The position numbers and the translations under genes are program-made. DNA of 64,000 bases from Mycobacteriales bacterium (GTDB lineage Bacteria > Actinomycetota > Actinomycetes > Mycobacteriales > SCTD01), in NCBI GenBank assembly GCA_030697205.1, contig JAUYQP010000013.1, positions 186,001-250,000 on the forward strand. The letters are read 5' to 3'. This document shows, piece by piece, positions 61,374 to 64,000 of the stretch. Every line of letters begins with the position of its first letter. The stretch's first letter is position 1. The notes under the pieces were generated by a model, which saw only the letters and a program-made list of their open reading frames with translations, ran no database searches and was not told the origin of the DNA.

Positions 61374-62717
61374 ATGGCCAGCCCTCCGGTCCCCCGTGCC
61401 CGCCTGACCCCCAGCCGGCTGCGCGGCTTCGTCGACCGCAGCCGCACGACGGCGCTGTTCGACGGCTTGCGGAGGATGAGCCCCCGCGCGGTGGACCTCG
61501 TCGCCGGGTCGCGCTCGGCGACGGTCGTGCTGCACCCGTCGCTCGCCCGCGAGGTGCTCGTCACGAAGGCCCGCTCCTTCGCCAAGGGCGAGGCTCTCGG
61601 CCGCACCGAGCTGCTGCTCGGCAAGGGCCTGCTCACCGCCGACCGCGAGCGGCACCGCCGACACCGGCCGCTGGTGCAGCCGGCCTTCCACCACAGCAGG
61701 ATGGCCGGGTACGCCGACGACGTCGTCCTCGCGGGCGTCGAGCACGCGCGGGCGTGGCGGCCCGGCGCCGTCGTCGAGATGACCACCGAGATGCAAGAGC
61801 TCACCCTCGCAGCGGTGGGCCGCACCCTGCTCGGGACGGCGACCGGCGCCGAGGCGGCGGCGAAGGTCGGGCCGGCGCTCGCGACGGCGCTGCGGGCCTG
61901 GGAGGTCGCGCTGATCCCCGGCATGCTGGCCCTGCTCGACACCCCGCTGCCACCGGCGGTCCGGACCCGCGCGGCCCTGGCCTCCCTCGACGCGCTCGTC
62001 CGGGATGTCGTAGCGGACGGACGCCGACGCAGCGAGAGCGGGCCCGGCGACGACGTCGTCGCGGCGCTGCTCGCGTCCGGGGAGCTCGACGACGACGAGC
62101 TCCGGGACGAGGTCATGACGCTGCTGCTCGCGGGGCACGAGACGACGGCTAACGCACTGACCTGGACCTGGCACCTGCTGTCCGACCACCCGGCGGTGGC
62201 GACGCGGGTGCGCGCGCAGGTGGCGGAGGCGGTGGGCGACAGGCTTCCGGCGTACTCCGACCTGCCGTCCCTGCCCTACCTCTACGCGGTGGTGGCCGAG
62301 GCGATGCGGCTCTTCCCGCCGGCGTGGATGCTCGAGCGCGAGGCGGTCGAGGACGTCGTGCTCGACGGGATCGCCGTGCCGCGCGGGCGCACCGTGCTGG
62401 TGCCGGTGTGGGTGCTGCACCGCGACCCGGACAGCTGGGACGCACCACTGCAGTTCCGGCCCGAGCGGTGGCTGCGCGACGGCCGCTTCGACGAGGACGC
62501 GCCGGGTCAGCCGCGGGGGGCGTGGGTGCCATTCGGGGCCGGGACGCGCCAGTGCATCGGGGAGTCCTTCGCCTGGACCGAGGCGGTGCTGCTGCTCGCA
62601 GTGCTCGCCCGCGACTGGGCGCCGCGGCGGGTCGCGGACCAGCGGGTAGGGGTGCGCGCGGCGGTCACGTTGCGCCCGGCCCACGGCATGCGGATGGAGC
62701 TCGTCCCCGCACGCTGA
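61374..62717 (+). CDS. Cytochrome P450 monooxygenase
   Basis: A soluble P450 of 447 residues. It has the I-helix motif LLLAGHETTANALTW, the K-helix ExxR in AEAMRLFPPAW (EAMR), the PERW loop (FRPERWLRDGRF) and the heme ligand motif FGAGTRQCIGESFAW. The arrangement resembles the eukaryote-like bacterial P450s rather than the CYP105 group. No ferredoxin or reductase gene is adjacent, so electrons come from elsewhere. The substrate is unknown. I take the ATG at 61374; a longer frame would read through tRNA-Ser. Confidence 0.94.
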   Translation: MASPPVPRARLTPSRLRGFVDRSRTTALFDGLRRMSPRAVDLVAGSRSATVVLHPSLAREVLVTKARSFAKGEALGRTELLLGKGLLTADRERHRRHRPLVQPAFHHSRMAGYADDVVLAGVEHARAWRPGAVVEMTTEMQELTLAAVGRTLLGTATGAEAAAKVGPALATALRAWEVALIPGMLALLDTPLPPAVRTRAALASLDALVRDVVADGRRRSESGPGDDVVAALLASGELDDDELRDEVMTLLLAGHETTANALTWTWHLLSDHPAVATRVRAQVAEAVGDRLPAYSDLPSLPYLYAVVAEAMRLFPPAWMLEREAVEDVVLDGIAVPRGRTVLVPVWVLHRDPDSWDAPLQFRPERWLRDGRFDEDAPGQPRGAWVPFGAGTRQCIGESFAWTEAVLLLAVLARDWAPRRVADQRVGVRAAVTLRPAHGMRMELVPAR

Positions 62718-62750
62718 CGGCCCCGCCCCCGGGGAACGGGGACGGGGCCG
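62718..62750. terminator. Bidirectional terminator after the P450 gene
   Basis: CGGCCCCG (62718-62725) and CGGGGCCG (62743-62750) with further inner pairing form a strong stem between two convergent genes. Confidence 0.75.
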
Positions 62751-62765
62751 CAGAGCAGGCACGTG

Positions 62766-63626
62766 CTACCGGGACAGGTGCACCGTCATCGGCGGGATGT
62801 CGTGCTGACCACCGACGGAGAAGGTGATCGGGCTCGACAGGTGACGGCTCTCGATGGTGACGGTCCACTGGCCGCCGTCCATCTGGGCGCTGCCGACGAC
62901 CTCGTTGCCGACCTTCGCGACGAGCCAGGCGTCCTTGGACTGGGCCTTCGCGCCGGCCTCGACGTCGGAGCCCTGCAGGCCGAGCACGATGTCGGTCGTC
63001 GTGGCGGTGGCGCTGTCGGCCGTCGCGGTGACGACCTTCAGGGTCGACGAGGCGGTCCCGAAGGCGCCGTCGAGGGCGGAGTCGACCGCGGCCGTCGCGT
63101 CCTTGATGGTCGTGACGGTGAGGTCGATCGTCCGATCACCGAGGCGGTTGACGGTGTTGCTGGCCTTCTGCACCGACGGGCGGGTGGCGTTGGTGGCGTA
63201 GCTCGCGGGGTCGGACGCCACCTCGCGGACGACTGCACCGGCCTGGGTGATGGTGTCGGCGGCGAGGGTGTCGACCGTGGTGACCATTCCCTTGGCGAGC
63301 GTCGTCGCACCGGCGACCGTCTTCGTCGTGGTGCTGTTGATGCTGGCGACGGTGCGGTCGACCTGCTTGGCGACCGGGGCCGTGACGGTGTTGACGTCGT
63401 CCTGCGCGCCCTGGACGACGGCCGCGGCGGCACCCGGCGTCTTCATGTCGTCACCGATCGGCGGGATGGAGCTCGCCGCGCTGGCGACACCGCCACCGAG
63501 GACGGCGGCGGCCGACAGGCCGACGACGACCTCCTTGAGGCCGTGGCCCTCGACGTCGTCGAGCTCGTCGATCTCCGGGGCGTCCTGCGTCGGGACGACC
63601 GAGAGGATCTCGTCGTTGCTGTTCAT
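62766..63626 (-). CDS. Unknown protein with acidic leader, hydrophobic segment and Ig-like end
   Basis: The protein has 286 residues. It begins MNSNDEILSVVPTQDAPEID and continues ELDDVEGHGLKEVVVGLSAA, then a short hydrophobic segment (AVLGGGVASAASS). The middle, about residues 60-210, is rich in Thr, Val, Ala and Asp and looks helical and repetitive. The last 55 residues form strands (AWLVAKVGNEVVGSAQMDGG, WTVTIESRHL). A ribosome site AGGAGAG precedes the ATG. The DVEGHGLKE segment resembles acidic leaders of some actinobacterial peptides, but no maturation enzyme is present. I do not recognise the family. Confidence 0.7.
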   Translation of the reverse strand: MNSNDEILSVVPTQDAPEIDELDDVEGHGLKEVVVGLSAAAVLGGGVASAASSIPPIGDDMKTPGAAAAVVQGAQDDVNTVTAPVAKQVDRTVASINSTTTKTVAGATTLAKGMVTTVDTLAADTITQAGAVVREVASDPASYATNATRPSVQKASNTVNRLGDRTIDLTVTTIKDATAAVDSALDGAFGTASSTLKVVTATADSATATTTDIVLGLQGSDVEAGAKAQSKDAWLVAKVGNEVVGSAQMDGGQWTVTIESRHLSSPITFSVGGQHDIPPMTVHLSR

Positions 63627-63739
63627 GAGGCTCTCCTGGGTTGCTCGTCCTGGCCGGACGGCCAGCGGATGAACCACAGGGTGCGCCGTCAGGACAGCCC
63701 GGTCTGTCGGCCAGGAGACACTGTCGGCAAGCCGTCAGA

Positions 63740-64000
63740 TCAGACGGGCGTGATCGACAGCCGCAGCGCGCCCGGGGCGCTGGCCGGCACCGCGGGGCGG
63801 TGCGGCTCGACGGGCTCGACGCGGCGGTACGGCGTGCCGAGCTCCGGTCGTGGGTCGTGCTCGCCCTTGTTGGGCCACAGGCTGAAGGCGCGCTCGGCCT
63901 GCGCCGTGATGGACAGCGACGGGTTGACCCCGAGGTTGGCCGACAGCGCGGCGCCGTCGACGACGTGCAGGCCGTCGTGGCCGAAGACGCGGTGGTAGCC
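63740..64000 (-). CDS. GMC-family oxidoreductase, C-terminal part (gene runs off the window)
   Basis: Only the last 86 codons are inside the window. They read GYHRVFGHDGLHVVDGAAL and then SANLGVNPSLSITAQAERA, ending LRLSITPV. The ...VDGAALSANLGVNPSLSITA segment is the C-terminal flavin/substrate signature of GMC oxidoreductases, in particular the cholesterol-oxidase-like actinobacterial group, whose catalytic Asn is in this region. The start and N-terminal FAD domain lie beyond 64000. It has no start codon in the window. Confidence 0.85.
   Translation of the reverse strand, partial: GYHRVFGHDGLHVVDGAALSANLGVNPSLSITAQAERAFSLWPNKGEHDPRPELGTPYRRVEPVEPHRPAVPASAPGALRLSITPV

Noticed and set aside
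61230-62717. tRNA-Ser as the attachment site of a genomic island carrying the P450
   Set aside because: No integrase and no repeated copy of the tRNA 3' end were seen; GC and codon use do not change.
61374-63626. A peptide natural-product cluster (P450 plus leader-like protein)
   Set aside because: The protein is 286 residues long, convergent to the P450 gene, and no cyclase, protease or exporter is near.

Overview
The window is high-GC DNA from an actinomycete. Evidence: codon third positions are almost all G or C, GTG starts are common, there are two WhiB proteins, a Crp, a MarP-type protease, an Rv3660c-type Ssd protein, a 6C RNA, and about fifteen promoters whose -10 box lies 6-7 nt from the start codon (leaderless mRNAs). 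Read left to right, gene order and strand follow the Mycobacterium tuberculosis segment from about Rv3654c to Rv3721c (tad genes, ssd, HAD, acs, ephE, marP, nth, crp, ArsA pair, whiB4, ponA2, asd/ask, recR, ybaB, dnaX), with lineage-specific blocks inserted. The RsiG homologue points to a sporulating or filamentous relative rather than a mycobacterium. I cannot name the genus.

Regions. 0-5.1 kb: a minus-strand Tad/Flp pilus operon ending in an ssd gene. 5.1-7.3 kb: 6C RNA, HAD hydrolase, an Ms1/6S-like RNA candidate with a perfect CRP box, and a Fic-like protein. 7.3-8.7 kb: palindromic repeats and a broken ECF sigma/anti-sigma pair. 8.75-17 kb: a LytS/LytTR two-component system, two SSS carboxylate symporters and acetyl-CoA synthetase, a monocarboxylate sensing, uptake and activation block. 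17-21.5 kb: NhaA, a REC-GGDEF cyclase, a holin-like membrane protein, an epoxide-hydrolase-like enzyme, DUF309 and a truncated GNAT. 21.4-25.3 kb (minus): MarP, CoA pyrophosphatase, TlpA-like thioredoxin and endonuclease III. 25.4-27 kb: RsiG homologue, small membrane protein, Crp. 27-33.8 kb (minus): DUF695 protein, a large cyclase/AAA/TPR protein, MBL, NUDIX, RidA, DUF4177 and WhiB.

33.9-39 kb: SPFH protein divergent from a coupled DUF4178-DUF2617-DUF4247-membrane protein-DUF350-spermidine-synthase-like operon. 39-44.7 kb: ArsA-like pair, WhiB4-like protein, bifunctional PBP with PASTA, YqeY, tRNA-Pro(CGG). 45-48.5 kb: S9 peptidase and an LVIVD-type secreted protein. 48.5-54.3 kb: asd-kinase-lipoprotein operon, a CocE/NonD hydrolase, aspartate kinase. 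54.3-60.8 kb: ABC exporter, GNAT, recR, ybaB, dnaX, SRP RNA. 60.9-64 kb: small hypothetical, tRNA-Ser(GGA), cytochrome P450, a secreted or anchored hypothetical, and the C-terminus of a GMC oxidoreductase.

How it fits together: two second messengers are both made and sensed here. The class III cyclase could feed Crp, which has a perfect TGTGA-N6-TCACA box ahead of the Ms1-like RNA. The REC-GGDEF protein could feed the RsiG homologue. Several small intergenic palindromic elements of fixed length recur, and an octamer GTACGACG is over-represented. No CRISPR array, insertion sequence, prophage or plasmid functions were seen. All assignments come from reading the sequence and recalling families; no search was run.
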